NCBI RefSeq assembly: GCF_000350225.1
Contig: NW_005179122.1
Span: forward strand, 62,001-126,000
Direction of reading: 5' to 3'
Length of the DNA: 64,000 nt
Source: Chondrus crispus
Taxonomy: Eukaryota; Rhodophyta; Florideophyceae; Gigartinales; Gigartinaceae
The notes beneath the pieces are model-generated. The model did no database searches. It saw only the letters and a list, made by a program, of their open reading frames with translations, and was not told the DNA's origin. This document shows positions 1 through 11,400 of the stretch, piece after piece (the first letter of the stretch is position 1; each line of letters begins with the position of its first letter). Made by a program: the position numbers and the translations under genes.

Positions 1-1
1 G

Positions 2-2386
2 GGGTTCGCGAAGATTGCGCGCCCATTAACGGACATGACGCGCAAGGACGCAGACCCCAACTTCGACGACCCGACCGAGCTGCAACTTCAAGCGTTCGAA
101 GCGTTGAAGGAGCGGATGATTTCCCCGCCGATCTTAGCATTGCCGCGGTACGGTCGGCCGTACATGATCGACACGGATGCTAGTGCCTATCAACTGGGCT
201 GTACGTTGCTCCAGGAACACGAAGGCGCCAACGACTGGCGCCCCGTGGGGTATTGGTCGTACTCACTGTCCGATAGTGAGCGCAACTACAGCGCTACGGA
301 GCGCGAATTCTTTGCCGTAGTATGGGCCGTCCGCACACTACGGCCGTACATCGAAGGTACCAAGTTCATCGTCCGGACGGACCATGATGCCCTCCGATGG
401 CTTATGTCCCTCACGGAGAGTTCCGGAAGGCTTACCCGGTGGCGACTGCGGTTGGCGGAATACGACTTCACCATCCAGCACCGCCCCGGGCGCGTGCATC
501 AGGTGCCCGATGCCCTGTCACGCCTCGTGTCGCCAAGGGTCACCGACGATCCTCGCCCAGTCGTCGAGGTGGATGACGACATTCTCATCTTCGATGCGAG
601 TACGACCGTCCGTGACATGTCGGACGAGCTCGCGGACCACGTCTGTACCGCGAGCTGCGATCACAAGGCCGTCCATGTCTTCGTGACAACAAGGAACGAA
701 GCCGGATCGCAAAGAGGGTCGCGCGTCCGTACGCGCGACGAGCCGAGGGGCGACGACGAGGCCCCCGCTCTTGAAGGACCCACCTCGTTCTGGGAGGAGA
801 ACGACGAGTTCGACGCTGTCGACATCGAGCGCGCCGAACAACCCGAAGTTGGCGCGCCCGCCTCCACGGTCGCCCCTCCGCAGGACGACCTTCCGGCCCC
901 TCTTACGTTAGAGGAGATAGCCGAAGAGCAACGCGTGGATGACTTCTGCCAGACCGTACTGGCACGACAGTCAGAGTCCCGGGACTCCGCGTTCTTCGAG
1001 GACCACCACGGGGTGCTCAAACGGAGACACCCCTTCGACCCTGACATCGTGCAGGTCGTGGTGCCACGGACGCTACGGGCTCGGCTTCTCCAGCTCTGCC
1101 ACACACCAACCATCGCGGGGCACCCGGGCCCGAACCGTATGTACTTCGCGCTCCGTCGCGAGTACTACTGGCCCCATCTCGCTGCAGATGTCGCAGCTAC
1201 GGTGCGAGGGTGCCGAACATGCGCGATGAACCGTGTTAAGTTGCGGAAACACCTCAACCGTTTGAAGTTGTTTCCGGCAACACGGCCGCTTGAGAGCCTC
1301 GCCATCGACATCTTGGGACCGCTACCCAAGACGAAGGCAGGGAAACGGTTCCTTCTCGTAATTACGGACCGTTTCACCAAGCTGACTCAAGTTGTGGCAC
1401 TGCGGACCGTAACCGCGTACACGGTAGCCGTCGCGTTCTGCGACGCGTGGGTATTTAAATACGGCGTCCCACGCTCGCTACTGTCGGATAACGGACCGCA
1501 GTTTAACGCGAAGTTCTTCCACAGCACGTGCCGTGTCCTGGGGGTGACGAAATTGTACAGTTCGGCGTACCACCCCCAGACAAACGGGCAGGTCGAGCGA
1601 TACAACCGGACGATCGCTTCGATGTTACAGAATTACGTCAGCAAACATCAGGACGACTGGGACGTGTACGAGGGCCCGCTCACGTACGCGTACAACTCCC
1701 ACGTACATCGTACGACGAGTACCACGCCCTTCGAGCTCGTGCTCAGCCGACCCCCGCCGGAGTTCTCTCTACGTAGAGCCCACGGTGACGCGCCCCCGTC
1801 CGATAGGGGCAACGCGCGCGCTGAATTCCTCAAGACGTTGAACGACACGATCCAGAAGGCGTACGGGAGCCTGCGCCGGACGCAGGCTCAGTACAAGCGC
1901 GACTTCGATAAGCGCGTCAGACGACTCAACGCACGTATCAAGCCGGGTAATTACGTCTACCTGAACCCCACCGATGGGGCAAAGACGTCTAACAAACTCG
2001 CGTCGCCCGCCGTTGGGCCATACCAGATACTCGCCAACGACCGGCGAACGATCGATCGTGATGGTGTCACCGAGCGCGTCTCCGCAGACCGCTGCGTGTA
2101 CGCGCCACCACCGACGGGCGCGCCACGAGCGAGTGCAACAACCCCAAGTGACCTTGCCGACAAGGTCACCGAGGGCACGCAGTATGCCGTGGAACGATTA
2201 CTCCGGCATCGAGCCATGGAGGACGGAACAATCGAGTTTCTCATCAAGTGGGCAGATTACGACACGCCCACATGGACCGCCCGGACTCACGTTCCGAAGG
2301 AGTTGGTGTCTCGTTACGCCCAACACCTCCGGAGACGCACCGGCAGGAACCTCACATCTGACGCGAACGCGGACGTTCACGCTTGA
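2..2386 (+). CDS. pol: Retrotransposon Pol, C-terminal part (RNase H, integrase, chromodomain)
   Basis: The frame is open from base 2 (G-F-A-K-I-A-R-P-L-T, typical of the RT connection), so the 5' end is cut by the window edge. Counting from the Met at 35, RNase H covers about residues 1-160, with acidic residues in IDTDAS, ATEREF, RTDHDAL and PDALSR. The integrase zinc site (H-H-C-C; AGHPG and CRTCAM) is near 355-400. The DDE core (AIDILGP, SDNGPQF, GQVERYN) spans about 410-560. The last 60 residues (VERLLRHR, FLIKWADY) look like a chromodomain, which in related elements targets integration to chromatin. There is no internal stop, so this is the best-preserved pol in the window. It ends two bases before a polypurine-like run. 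Confidence 0.92.
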   Translation, partial: GFAKIARPLTDMTRKDADPNFDDPTELQLQAFEALKERMISPPILALPRYGRPYMIDTDASAYQLGCTLLQEHEGANDWRPVGYWSYSLSDSERNYSATEREFFAVVWAVRTLRPYIEGTKFIVRTDHDALRWLMSLTESSGRLTRWRLRLAEYDFTIQHRPGRVHQVPDALSRLVSPRVTDDPRPVVEVDDDILIFDASTTVRDMSDELADHVCTASCDHKAVHVFVTTRNEAGSQRGSRVRTRDEPRGDDEAPALEGPTSFWEENDEFDAVDIERAEQPEVGAPASTVAPPQDDLPAPLTLEEIAEEQRVDDFCQTVLARQSESRDSAFFEDHHGVLKRRHPFDPDIVQVVVPRTLRARLLQLCHTPTIAGHPGPNRMYFALRREYYWPHLAADVAATVRGCRTCAMNRVKLRKHLNRLKLFPATRPLESLAIDILGPLPKTKAGKRFLLVITDRFTKLTQVVALRTVTAYTVAVAFCDAWVFKYGVPRSLLSDNGPQFNAKFFHSTCRVLGVTKLYSSAYHPQTNGQVERYNRTIASMLQNYVSKHQDDWDVYEGPLTYAYNSHVHRTTSTTPFELVLSRPPPEFSLRRAHGDAPPSDRGNARAEFLKTLNDTIQKAYGSLRRTQAQYKRDFDKRVRRLNARIKPGNYVYLNPTDGAKTSNKLASPAVGPYQILANDRRTIDRDGVTERVSADRCVYAPPPTGAPRASATTPSDLADKVTEGTQYAVERLLRHRAMEDGTIEFLIKWADYDTPTWTARTHVPKELVSRYAQHLRRRTGRNLTSDANADVHA

Positions 2387-2397
2387 GAGGGGGGCCC
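2383..2397 (+). promoter_or_regulatory. Internal polypurine-tract-like sequence at the pol stop
   Basis: The pol stop codon overlaps CTTGAGAGGGGGGCC. Its last 12 bases (GAGAGGGGGGCC) are identical to the tract immediately before the 3' LTR of element C (33942-33953). The preceding bases (GAACGCGGACGTTCACGCTTGA) also resemble those before the true tract of element A at 7237-7257. It may be an ancestral 3' tract now separated from the LTR. Whether it still primes plus-strand synthesis is unknown. Confidence 0.5.
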
Positions 2398-4108
2398 TCA
2401 ACCGCTTCGTTACGGTTGACGTGAGGACCGCACAGAAGTCAAGCCGTATTTGACTTCCGAAACCCAAGGACGCACGACGTAAGGCGTAAAGATGAGGCAG
2501 TACGGACTACCTCAAGGAATTGTGGCCCTCGTATTGACCGACTATACGAGGGTCGACGTGTACTCGAACGGATAAGGCGAATGCTCCTTTGTGGGAGCAG
2601 AAAGGTCGGACGCTTCCCCCGAACTGGGTCGCCGGACATTCCGTTAAGTCCGGCAACCGCGGCGAGAGGACGTCCGACGAACGAGACGATCACCTGCACA
2701 AGGCAGCCGGTACCGAAAGCAGTTAGGCTTCCGTCAGCCGATCGTTGGCGAGCGCTTACGGAGTCGGATGCGAGAATTCGCGTCTTAGGGGACACGAAAC
2801 GACCCAGGGATGGCCGCCTAGAATGCGGCATTATGCTCAAGTTGCGCCAGGTGAGCGTGGGAGCGAACAGATTGCATAATGCAAGGCGCGAGGTGTGAAG
2901 AATAGCGTATGAATACTTTGGTACGGGCCGAGTGAGGACGGAGGAGGGGGCGGACGAACAACCGCCACTCCACTGTCACGATAATATGCCAAGAGAGGCA
3001 CCGCATGGCCTCAGAGAATGATTGGGATGATGACGGTCACCTCAGGGGTGATATAATGCTGTACAGTGCTTGGGCCGCCGACGCGAACAACATGGAAAAA
3101 ATAAGGAGAAATAAGTCCTACGGTGCAGCACTCGGTGTCAACCTGCCACCACGGGCAGAAGAAAATTAACGAAAAAGTAGTCGCGAAAATGGACAACTCA
3201 CGTGAGCAAACGCATGCACGTTGGCATGCGAGACACGCAATGGCACGCGGGATGGCCGAACGTACCCTCGGCCTGACCGGTTCGACGGCCCGTACCGCAC
3301 CCCGACGGAGACACACTCTCTGGCGCCGACAACGGAAGCGGCGCTCCGGACACGCAGCCTGCCGACGACACCGTCCGTGGTCGGCAGCTGAAGGGCAACC
3401 GCGCCGAAACCGCCACCTTACCCGGAAACGAAAAATATTGGGTGGTGGAAATTGCCGCGGGCAAACAGGTGGCCCGGACCACACGTGCACGGCGCCGCGC
3501 GCGTGTCAGACGACCGACATGCAGCGACGAGCGCGATTCAAATCACCACCACCGACGTTCGTGGTGAGTAAACCGATGACGGCTTCGACAAGCGGACGTC
3601 ACGAGCCCTTCGTGCTCGGAAGCCGCCCAAAAATCCCGGGCGTCGACAAGGCCGACGTCGGGGCGACCTTCACAGCCCTGAGACAGAGGGCCCCCACGAC
3701 AACACGGATGCTATTGCTAGTCAAGAACGACCGCGCCGAGGGCGGCGCAGCATGACCTGCAACCTGCCAGCTCGTCTTGGACCGTCTTCTGCAGCGTGTG
3801 CGTCGGTACGTGCGCGCCGCCGGTCACCGCACGTGTCAGGAAGTGCTCGCGCCGCACCGCCAATGGAGAGGCACCGGAGGCCGCACTGGGAAGGACATGG
3901 CGAAGACGAAGGGGACTGTACCCATGGCGAGGTGTGGAGTGTCGAATGGTAAAGAAAAGGGGGGCGCAGTCGAAAATAGCGCGACCCCACGGCTCGGGCG
4001 TATGCCAGGAGGTCGCTTGCGGAAGGACACCCGTGGAAAGCGGCATGGGAAAAGACCAAGGGCAGTAAGGTCCCGGGATCCCTTTATTCGAAGGAACACG
4101 CGCTACAG
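2398..4108. other. Element A 3' region without a supported gene
   Basis: I find no convincing coding frame here. The open frames on the two strands overlap one another and show no motif, and the longest plus frame (3123-3755) is simply basic and low in complexity. One small perfect inverted repeat is visible: GAAGTCAA at 2435-2442 pairs with TTGACTTC at 2450-2457. Confidence 0.5.
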
Positions 4109-6355
4109 CTAACACTCACGGCGAACCAGGGCAAAAGCGAGCTCAGTGGCTCGCGTCGTTCGAAGGCACTCGGGACCCCGGTTCGTAATACCTCGAAGGA
4201 CAGTAGCCGGGGTAAGAGGGGGCTTCGCCGCCACCTCTGCGACGCTGGGCATCGCCAGGACGTCGTGGCCGTCGACAGGTTCAGCTGTGTCAGAAGGGTT
4301 GTAAGCTGGCGGCTGGGAATTAGCTGCCTCGTAGTCAGCGTACGGATCACGGAGAGCGGGAGTCGCCGAAGCGCAGGGAGCGGTGTGAATTACGGGCAGA
4401 GACACCAGCAGGGGTGCCCGCAAAATATCGCGCTCGCGCCGGTAGCGCTCTCGATCGCGCGACACGCGCTCGTACGCCGTGCCCATAGACGACAGCTCGT
4501 GTTGCAACCGCTGTAGTTCCATCGTCCGTGCCCCAAGTTCGTCACGAAGCCCTCGCGCCTCGTCACTCCGGGCAAGAAACTACGACCCGAGAGTACGAAT
4601 AAGACCGCCTACAGTCCAAGAACGCCGCAGAGCTGCACCTAGAGCGCGCCGCAACTCGGGAATGGATGCCAGTTCCCCTGGAGGAAGCACGAGGGCCCGC
4701 ACGGAGCGGGTATGGTCGGGGCCCTGCTCTGCCTCGCCGAGGGGAGGGACGGGAAGGACGTCCTGTACACAGCTGATACCTCCCTCGAGGCGGGGGCTGT
4801 CTGCTGTCGGTGCCGTGAAGGGAGGACGTGGTGCAGAGCCAACGAAGTCCGGACCAACAGCGTCCAGGTCGCGATAGCGCTTCCGCCGACCGCGCCGGCT
4901 CTCTGAACCGACGCCTCCCCTCTTTCCCGTATCGCCTCCCACTGGGGTGACAGGGACAGGACGCGCCACGAAGGCGTCCGACAGGGCATCATACGCGAGG
5001 AAAGGACACCTGACCCCCGTGGTGTAGTCGATCCACGAGCGGTGGTTTTGCGAACTCACCTCCCCCGCCCGTTTCATGAGACCAATAACGTGATTGAACG
5101 CCCACGGTACGTGAGCGGATTCGTGTTCCGAAAGACGAAGCGCAACGCGGGGCATGCCCGTTGCGATGCGCTCCACAAATGAGATAGTGGGACTCGGTTG
5201 TAAGAAAAACCGCTTATTCATTTGCACTTCGGCCATGAAAACGCAGCACAAAGACCACGCCCACTCTCGCTCGTAATTGTACGTCAGAAGAGAGTGGGCG
5301 GGGTGCTGCGAGTTGGCACAAGCCAGACCGAAATGCTTCAGAATTGGGGGTAGAAGGGGATGAATCCCCAGCGAGGGGAAGCTCTCCCGCACGACTACAG
5401 GAAGAGACGGGAAATCCGCAGTCGACAAACCGGACGCGAAGGCGACCGACGGGGTAACTCTACCATCCAGCTCGCCTTCCCCTCTGCACGCGGACCAATC
5501 GTAATGCACAAAGGAGACGAAATGTAAGCGCATTAGAGAGCACGAAGACTTCTACAGAGCTACTCGGGCCTTCGTGAATACGTAAGCACGAGGGGACACG
5601 TATAGTCCGGCTGCCTCGGACAACACAAACCGTGGGGGGTAAACTTGTCCTGAGCCAGAGAGGAGTGAGCCCATGCGGTCAAGGTAGGCTACCTCCGCAA
5701 TACTGTACGCAAACGTGCGGTCCCCAGGTAACTCGTCGGGTACCTGGTATCCGGAACCCCAACCCTCCGCCATCAAACGGTGAAGCGACGAAGACGCCTC
5801 TTCCGCTCCACCCGCCTCGTAAATCTTAAAAATGCGGGCGAGATCGGGGCGGAGCCATCTGCAGGAGGTCAACTCCTCTACGGTCACATTCGAGCGACCG
5901 CGGATTCGCCAGGGATAGCGCAGCTCACGGATAGGGAGCTGCGCAGCATCTGGCGAGGGCTCCCCCAACCATTGAGTAGTGGAGGGTAAATCCCCATCTC
6001 CTTCGACAGGAGGGGGATTGGAAGCAGGAGGCTGATGGCTTGGAAGCGCGCCGGGAGAGGTATTGTTTGTGGCCTCCGGACGGTCGACAGGCCGGACCTC
6101 GACCGGCGGAGGGGAGGTATTCGCTAGACGGAACGACAATACCGGCTGCGGCGGGCCCTCCGTGGGGGCCACCAGCTCTACAGACACGGTAGTCGAACGA
6201 GAGCGACACTTTTGGAACGCCGGCGGTAGCGGCGGGGCCGCTCTCGTCAAGTCGACGGTCGCCTCACGCGGACAGGACGACGCGTCCGGGAGGCCACCCT
6301 CACTCGAAGATGGGACCACGGCCGTCGGCCGCGGGGTAGAGGTCGAGTCTGCCAT
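4109..6355 (-). pseudogene. Long antisense frame in element A, interrupted by two TAG codons
   Basis: One minus-strand frame runs from an ATG at 6355 (context GGCATGGC) to a stop at 4109-4111, about 747 codons, with only two interruptions. Both are TAG (5552-5554 and 4580-4582), and the frame does not change across either. The N-terminal ~130 residues are rich in Pro, Ser and Thr. A central part (about 130-470) looks globular, with many Trp, Tyr and Phe residues. A basic patch (SRRGRRKRYRD) follows, and the C-terminal part after the second TAG is strongly charged and coiled-coil-like (ELQRLQHELSSM, SRDRERYRRERD). I do not recognise the family. Antisense frames between pol and the 3' LTR are known in some plant retrotransposons. 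A captured host gene is the alternative. The stops could be decay or readthrough. Confidence 0.5.
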
Positions 6356-6919
6356 GCCGGAGATGGTCAGCGGAAGCTCTCAAGAGTGGAATGAGGCACT
6401 GAGCGGTGGGGAATGGCTGCACAGGCTACGGGCGGGGCTGGCTTGGAGACCAAGAGGGAGGTGGCGGACTGGTCACGGACTATTTGAGTCATCTCAGACG
6501 CCACCCTGGACAACACGTACCAAGTGCACAGAAGCTACCGCGTGTCTTCCAGCACGCATAAGGCGCACCGACCGCTGCCACGTATCGTGGCATACATTAA
6601 GAGCATACAGTCCATCAGCGCCCGCGTGTACAGCGGGCACCAACGAGCACCACGTATGCACTCCGCCTGCCCCTGCGCCGTATCATACTCAATACGCCGT
6701 CAGACCGGCCCGCACGTCGGACACACGGAGTCGCCGCACGCGCACGGGTGGCGTATGAGGCGGACCAACAATTGCTGCCCTCCCGCGGATAGGCAGCGCG
6801 CGGGCAAGAAGCCGGAGCGCGAGGAGCGCCGGAAAAAGTCCGCGGGGAGCGCCGCGGGCCGAGCGCAGCGAGGCCCAGGCGCTACCACGCCGCACCGCAG
6901 CGCGGAGGCGCGCGCCTCA
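6356..6919. other. GC-rich spacer upstream (minus sense) of the antisense frame
   Basis: No gene is supported. This would be the promoter and leader of the antisense frame if that frame is transcribed on its own. I see no clear TATA box. GC content rises sharply from about 6780 towards the hairpin repeat. Confidence 0.4.
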
Positions 6920-7116
6920 CCCTCGCCATCGCTGGCGAGGGCTGACTAACATAAGGATTTCCGTCGCGCCTCGTCGCGCCCCGCGCCTTCACCATTGCTG
7001 GCGAGGGCTGACTAACATAAGGATCCTCGTCGCGCCTCGTCGCACCGCGCGCCCTCGCCATCGCTGGCGAGGGCTGACTAACATAAGGATTTCCGTCGCG
7101 CCTCGTCGCGCGGTTC
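6920..7116. repeat. Three 66-bp tandem repeats, each with a 9-bp-stem hairpin
   Basis: Units begin at 6920, 6986 and 7052. Each starts with a palindrome of the form CCCTCGCCA-TCGC-TGGCGAGGG. It is perfect in units 1 and 3, and unit 2 has changes in the left arm. A conserved run GCTGACTAACATAAGGAT and a GTCGCGCCTCGTCGC tail follow. Because 66 is a multiple of 3, the minus strand reads as a repeated 22-residue unit (core NPYVSQPSPAMA). The array sits just upstream of the polypurine tract, a position comparable to the hairpin array of element C. Confidence 0.85.
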
Positions 7117-7252
7117 ACTGAAAATGGAAAGCAGAAGGCACCCAGCACGGACGGACAGGGGATCACGGGGGCAGTAAAGATGGCTGTCGCTCGGCTGCGA
7201 GGAGGTGACAGACAGGTTCTACAAGCCTCAGGAGTGAACGCAGACGTTCACT

Positions 7253-7268
7253 CTTGAGGGGGGGGTGA
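7253..7268 (+). promoter_or_regulatory. Polypurine tract of element A
   Basis: CTTGAGGGGGGGGTGA lies directly before the LTR start TGTGGTATAACC. This is the place and composition of a plus-strand primer for reverse transcription. Confidence 0.75.
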
Positions 7269-7861
7269 TGTGGTATAACCCCAAACGGTAATTAGATAAG
7301 GATCGGATCAGGGACATTAAGGCAACGAGCCTTACAGCCATGCGCGCACACACGAGTCCTCCGCGTGTACGGGACGCGTACTACACGTGGAATGTCATCC
7401 CCGCCGGCTGACAGCGTTACAGTGTCGGTAGACCGGCACTACTGTAGAGTTATGATAGACTACAATGTACATTAAATATGAGCGGACCGCCAGCGGTGGA
7501 GGACGACAAGGAGGGACTTGTCAAGGATCCTCCACCTTGGTCCGCCCGCTTACTCTTAGGTACTTCCGTCCGTTTTACCTAGGAGTCGCACCGCGCACGG
7601 GTTGAGGACGCGCGTAGCACGCCCACGAGCCGGCTCCACCTCCGCCCGTCGGTACTGGATCGTCACCCAGTACCGCTCCGGGGCGTCGAGGCGTAGAACC
7701 GCTCGCGCGTGCGCGCGTCCTCCCAGATCCCGCTCTACCACCGCTACCTCGAGCCCGTGCTCGGTACCGTGGGTGGGCCGTGCTTCTGTCTTCCCGCCGA
7801 TCGGGGTCTTTCCGAACTGTCAGTACTCACCCCCCTCGTCGTTGGGGGTGATTATACTACA
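7269..7861 (+). repeat. LTR-A, 3' LTR of element A (593 bp)
   Basis: The start TGTGGTATAACC and end GATTATACTACA are imperfect inverted repeats beginning TG and ending CA. A TATA-like ATTAAATATGAGCGG lies near 7472. The same core recurs in the two A-family solo LTRs at 43318-43993 and 44751-45369. The GC-rich second half (around 7600-7760) aligns by eye to both solo copies. The upstream third carries scattered CACGTG and CGTGTAC motifs. Confidence 0.85.
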
Positions 7862-10347
7862 GGGGGTACCCGTCAGGGTAGCGCAACCATGCGGAGATTA
7901 TGGACAGAATGAGGATGAGGGGATGGTGCGACCCAGTCATGAGGGTGTTATGCGGATCGAAAGCTGCACCTCTACTGCCGGCCTCTCTCTACAGTCAACG
8001 CGCGGTCTACTGAAAGCAAACTGTACCCCCGGTACTGCTAAGCTCTACGGAAAAACCGCCACCGCCAGACCCGAAGGGTCGAAAATTATAAGAAATTGAC
8101 GATGGGTGGCAATTACACCGGAACGCAAACCTGCATGAGGAGACCGGCGTCGCACGCGTTTACGTACACGGCGACAGGACAACAACGCGAGTGTTGTGTC
8201 CTGTACACAATGGCATCCCCGCCAAGGGGTGAAGGGAAATTAAGCCGCAAGGACCTCCACGGTCCTTCCTGCCCCGCTACGACGAAGGGGCATACGGTCC
8301 CTCTGACAACACCCGACGTCGCGTCGGCGGCGACGCGCCCGCGGCGTTCGCAAGCAACGGCCGGGTCGCCACAGTCGCCGAAGCAGTTCACCGACCAGCC
8401 CCCGCAGCTCAAACTCGAATGGCTGCCCTGGAGACCAAAGCACATGCAATGCTGTCGCGTCCTCGCTGTGGATGGCGAGGAGTGACGCAACTGGTATGAC
8501 ACGAAAAGCGGTACCAAGCACCGCCGCTGAGACGCGCAATCGCAAGTATGTCCGCATAGCACCAGCCCCCCCTGCGGGACAAGAAGCGGGGAAAAAGGGG
8601 ATTTCTTTTGCGTAGCAAGCCAACTATCGCTACGACGTACGAATTCGTGCGCAACAGTACGCAAACCCCAAGCTAATGGCAGAGATCCCGGCTCTCTTCC
8701 CCGATCGGTAGAGCGAGCAGGGGCACCACCCCACGGACCCCTAGTCGGCACACAGGCGCCACATCAAGCGCGCATAAACCGGCGCCCCTGAGCTCCATTC
8801 AATGACCTTCGAGGGATCGCATGCAACGCTCGATTCCCTCACGCGCTACCAGAAAGATAGTGGTCGCCCTCCGTAAACGACAGACAAGGGGAACACGGTC
8901 CACGAACACCCTGCGCGTAGGAGGGCGGGCGAGGCGGATGCTACTGGAAAGATAGTACTATGCACACACCCTCCGACATATACACGGACGTTGGAAGCGA
9001 TCGAAGAATGAGGCACACAGGGCTCTCGCGCGGTTGACGAGAGAGCGAAGGAGCTCGCTCGGCATGCACCCCTAACAACGAGGCAGGCTCCGTTGAGAAG
9101 GTGAACGCCCGGACACGGCGCTCCCCCCAGCCAACGATGGACGCAGAGGATAAGGCTTCGCGGTTCGCGAGGCACCACGACGGGGTCATACGGACGCCGC
9201 TGACAGCGCGCCGCTCGGTGCGCTCGCTCGGTGGATCACGTGCGAGGGGGAGTTGACCCCCACCGCGCTTCCGCGGCGGAGGACGGGCAGGAGGATCTCG
9301 CTCTGCATGCGACCCTCACGTAAGAGGGGTCACGGGACGAGTGCTGTGAAGAAGACCGCGCGGTATCCTCACCCTACGACGCCGACACATACCAATGCGC
9401 TGAAGAGCAGCCAAGAAAGATGCTGACGAAAAGGTTGCGCGGCGCGCGCGCCATGATGACGTCACATACACGTACGCTCGTGACTCCGAATTGCGAGACG
9501 ATCAGTCTCCCCCACGCATCTCCCGCGGAGAGGAGGCCGTCCCCCACGCCCGTGGAAGAGACAGGGTACTCCTCCCAGGGACAGACAAGAACAGAGCGAG
9601 CCGCCGACGACTGCGAGCCTCAGACTGCGCGCAGACAGCACGAGCAAGGAACGAGAGCTGGCTCCAGAACAGGATATGCGCGTCGCTGGTGGACGCGGGC
9701 CTCGGGCAGCTGCCATCGCTGGGGCTGACGTGGTGGGGCCGCATCCACACCACGGACAGCGCTGTGATTTTTTTGTCAGAAAAGATTTTCGCGGGAAATT
9801 TTGGAATTTTATTTTGGTGATTTTGGCGATTTGACAAATGTCACGGGGGGCGTGGCGCACGTCCAACGCTGGATAGACGCGCACACGCGGGACGCCCGGA
9901 GCGGGTGACGTAAGCGGCAAGGAAACAGAAGAGCCCGTGGACTGGCGGATGGCGAGGAGCGCGCCGCCACTGACGGCCCCGTTGCGCTGGCCGTGAGCTG
10001 CCTGGAAGGCGTGCGACAGACGGTGGCGCCTCACGCGAGCGGCCCGGGCGATGTGGCGGGCAGCACGCGTGGGGGCGCAGATATTGTAGCGGCGCAGCGA
10101 GCTGGCGGGCAAAAGGGACCGCCCGTCGAGGGTGCGACGGAAGGGGGCCGTCACGAAAGCGGGGATCACATCACGGAGGGGGGAATAGCGGCTGACTTTG
10201 CCAACTCTCGTTACGGTGCGCCCGATTGCACCGTTGGCAGGATCAACCTGCCACCGACGCTGTCCCGGATGGAACGTTGTCTACTCAGAGAGCGACACGC
10301 CCGAATCGGATAGGGACTACGGGTGACGTACGAACGGAAGAGCCGAC
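7862..10347. other. Unassigned spacer between elements A and B
   Basis: No gene, LTR or repeat is supported. The open frames here (for example minus 8113-8751 and minus 9462-10169) are GC-driven, lack motifs and overlap each other. An AT-rich island with T and A runs lies at about 9766-9840. The sequence may be decayed retroelement DNA. Confidence 0.4.
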
Positions 10348-11396
10348 TGTAGTGCAGTACGCACCTAAAAATGGCGGTGAAAAGAAAGGAAAATATTTGG
10401 ATATAAAAAGTAGTCCGGGTTGGGGGACACACGTGTGAATAACTGCACAGTTTTAATTTTTAATTATTTTATTTTATTTAGTTAATTAGTTGGCATTAAT
10501 TTTGCTGACACTAGATTAGATCTAGGATCTAGCGCCGTGAGCCACTGTAGTGGCTCCGGCGGGGCGACATATACCTTAGCCCTCTGACCACCAAGTCAGT
10601 AAAGGTAACCGGAGTTGCCAGAGTTGAATGTCGCCTTGGTCGAAGTCCGTCTCTACCAAGACGCTCCCTTTTACCTAAGCCTACGGCATCCTTTGCACTC
10701 CGGGGTTCCCTTTCCTTTTTCCTTTATTTCCCTATCCTTTTCTATCTCTACATCTATTTTTCCCTTAATTGTGTTGGTTCCACTGGAGTTGGTTGCGACC
10801 GATCCAGTGTAAGTGTTGTAGCCATCGGGCAACACGTTTTGTAGCGCTGCTACTGTTTCAAGTTCCGTCGGAAGGGTGTTGTAACGACGCCTCCGTCGAA
10901 GGTCTTACTGTATAAGACAGAGTTGGTACCACCTACCGTGATTGCGATCGCGCTGGTGAGGGTGTTTTTAGCCATCGGGCAACACGTCGGTAGTAGCGTT
11001 GCTACACGGTTACGATCCCGTCAGGTAGTGCTGAACAAGCCCCCGTTGAAGACCTTGAATTATACACATGGTGCTGAAGACGCTCGCCGAGCATTGGCCT
11101 TACAACCCAGCGAACCGCGGTTACATTCTCGTAGACAAGCCCAACCCGCACTCGTCGAGCATTCAAGTCTTCACAAGTCTCTACCACCATTATCCTCCCG
11201 GGCCGGGCATCTTTCCTTACCCCCCCCCCCCCGTCGGAGTTGCGCTACCGTGGGCCGCAAGCCCACACAAGGGGAAAGGGAGTCTCGAACGCTCCGTAGC
11301 GCATGCCATCGGCAGTGGTTGTTGCTGTTGTTGTTTTTCTTCTTTTTGTTTGACCGTCGGACTGTGTTCGCGGCCTGCCAGGCACATTGCACTACA
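10348..11396 (+). repeat. LTR-B copy 1, 5' LTR of element B (1049 bp)
   Basis: It begins TGTAGTGCAGTACGCACC and ends GGCACATTGCACTACA; the ends are imperfect inverted repeats. It includes an AT-rich block, a repeated AGATCTAGGATCTAG motif, the palindrome GAGCCACTGTAGTGGCTC (10536-10553) and a TATA-like CATATACC just downstream. The second half holds two diverged direct repeats of about 150 bp marked by GCCATCGGGCAACACG. C runs and T runs follow near the 3' end. Confidence 0.85.
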
Positions 11397-11400
11397 AAAG

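Larger units (their letters stand above)
1..7861 (+). mobile_element. Element A: Ty3/Gypsy chromovirus, 5' end outside window
   Basis: The visible part runs from the end of reverse transcriptase through RNase H, integrase and a chromodomain-like tail (2-2386). About 4.9 kb of extra sequence follows, then a polypurine tract and a 3' LTR (7269-7861). The order RT-RNase H-integrase-chromodomain is that of Ty3/Gypsy chromoviruses. The long segment between pol and the LTR is unusual: it holds an antisense frame (4109-6355) and a 66-bp tandem repeat (6920-7116). The 5' LTR, gag and most of RT lie outside the window, so the target duplication and the age cannot be judged. Confidence 0.85.

Noticed and set aside
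3123..3755. 210-codon plus frame as a gene
   Set aside because: It is low in complexity, Arg/His-rich, overlapped by minus frames of similar length, and has no motif.
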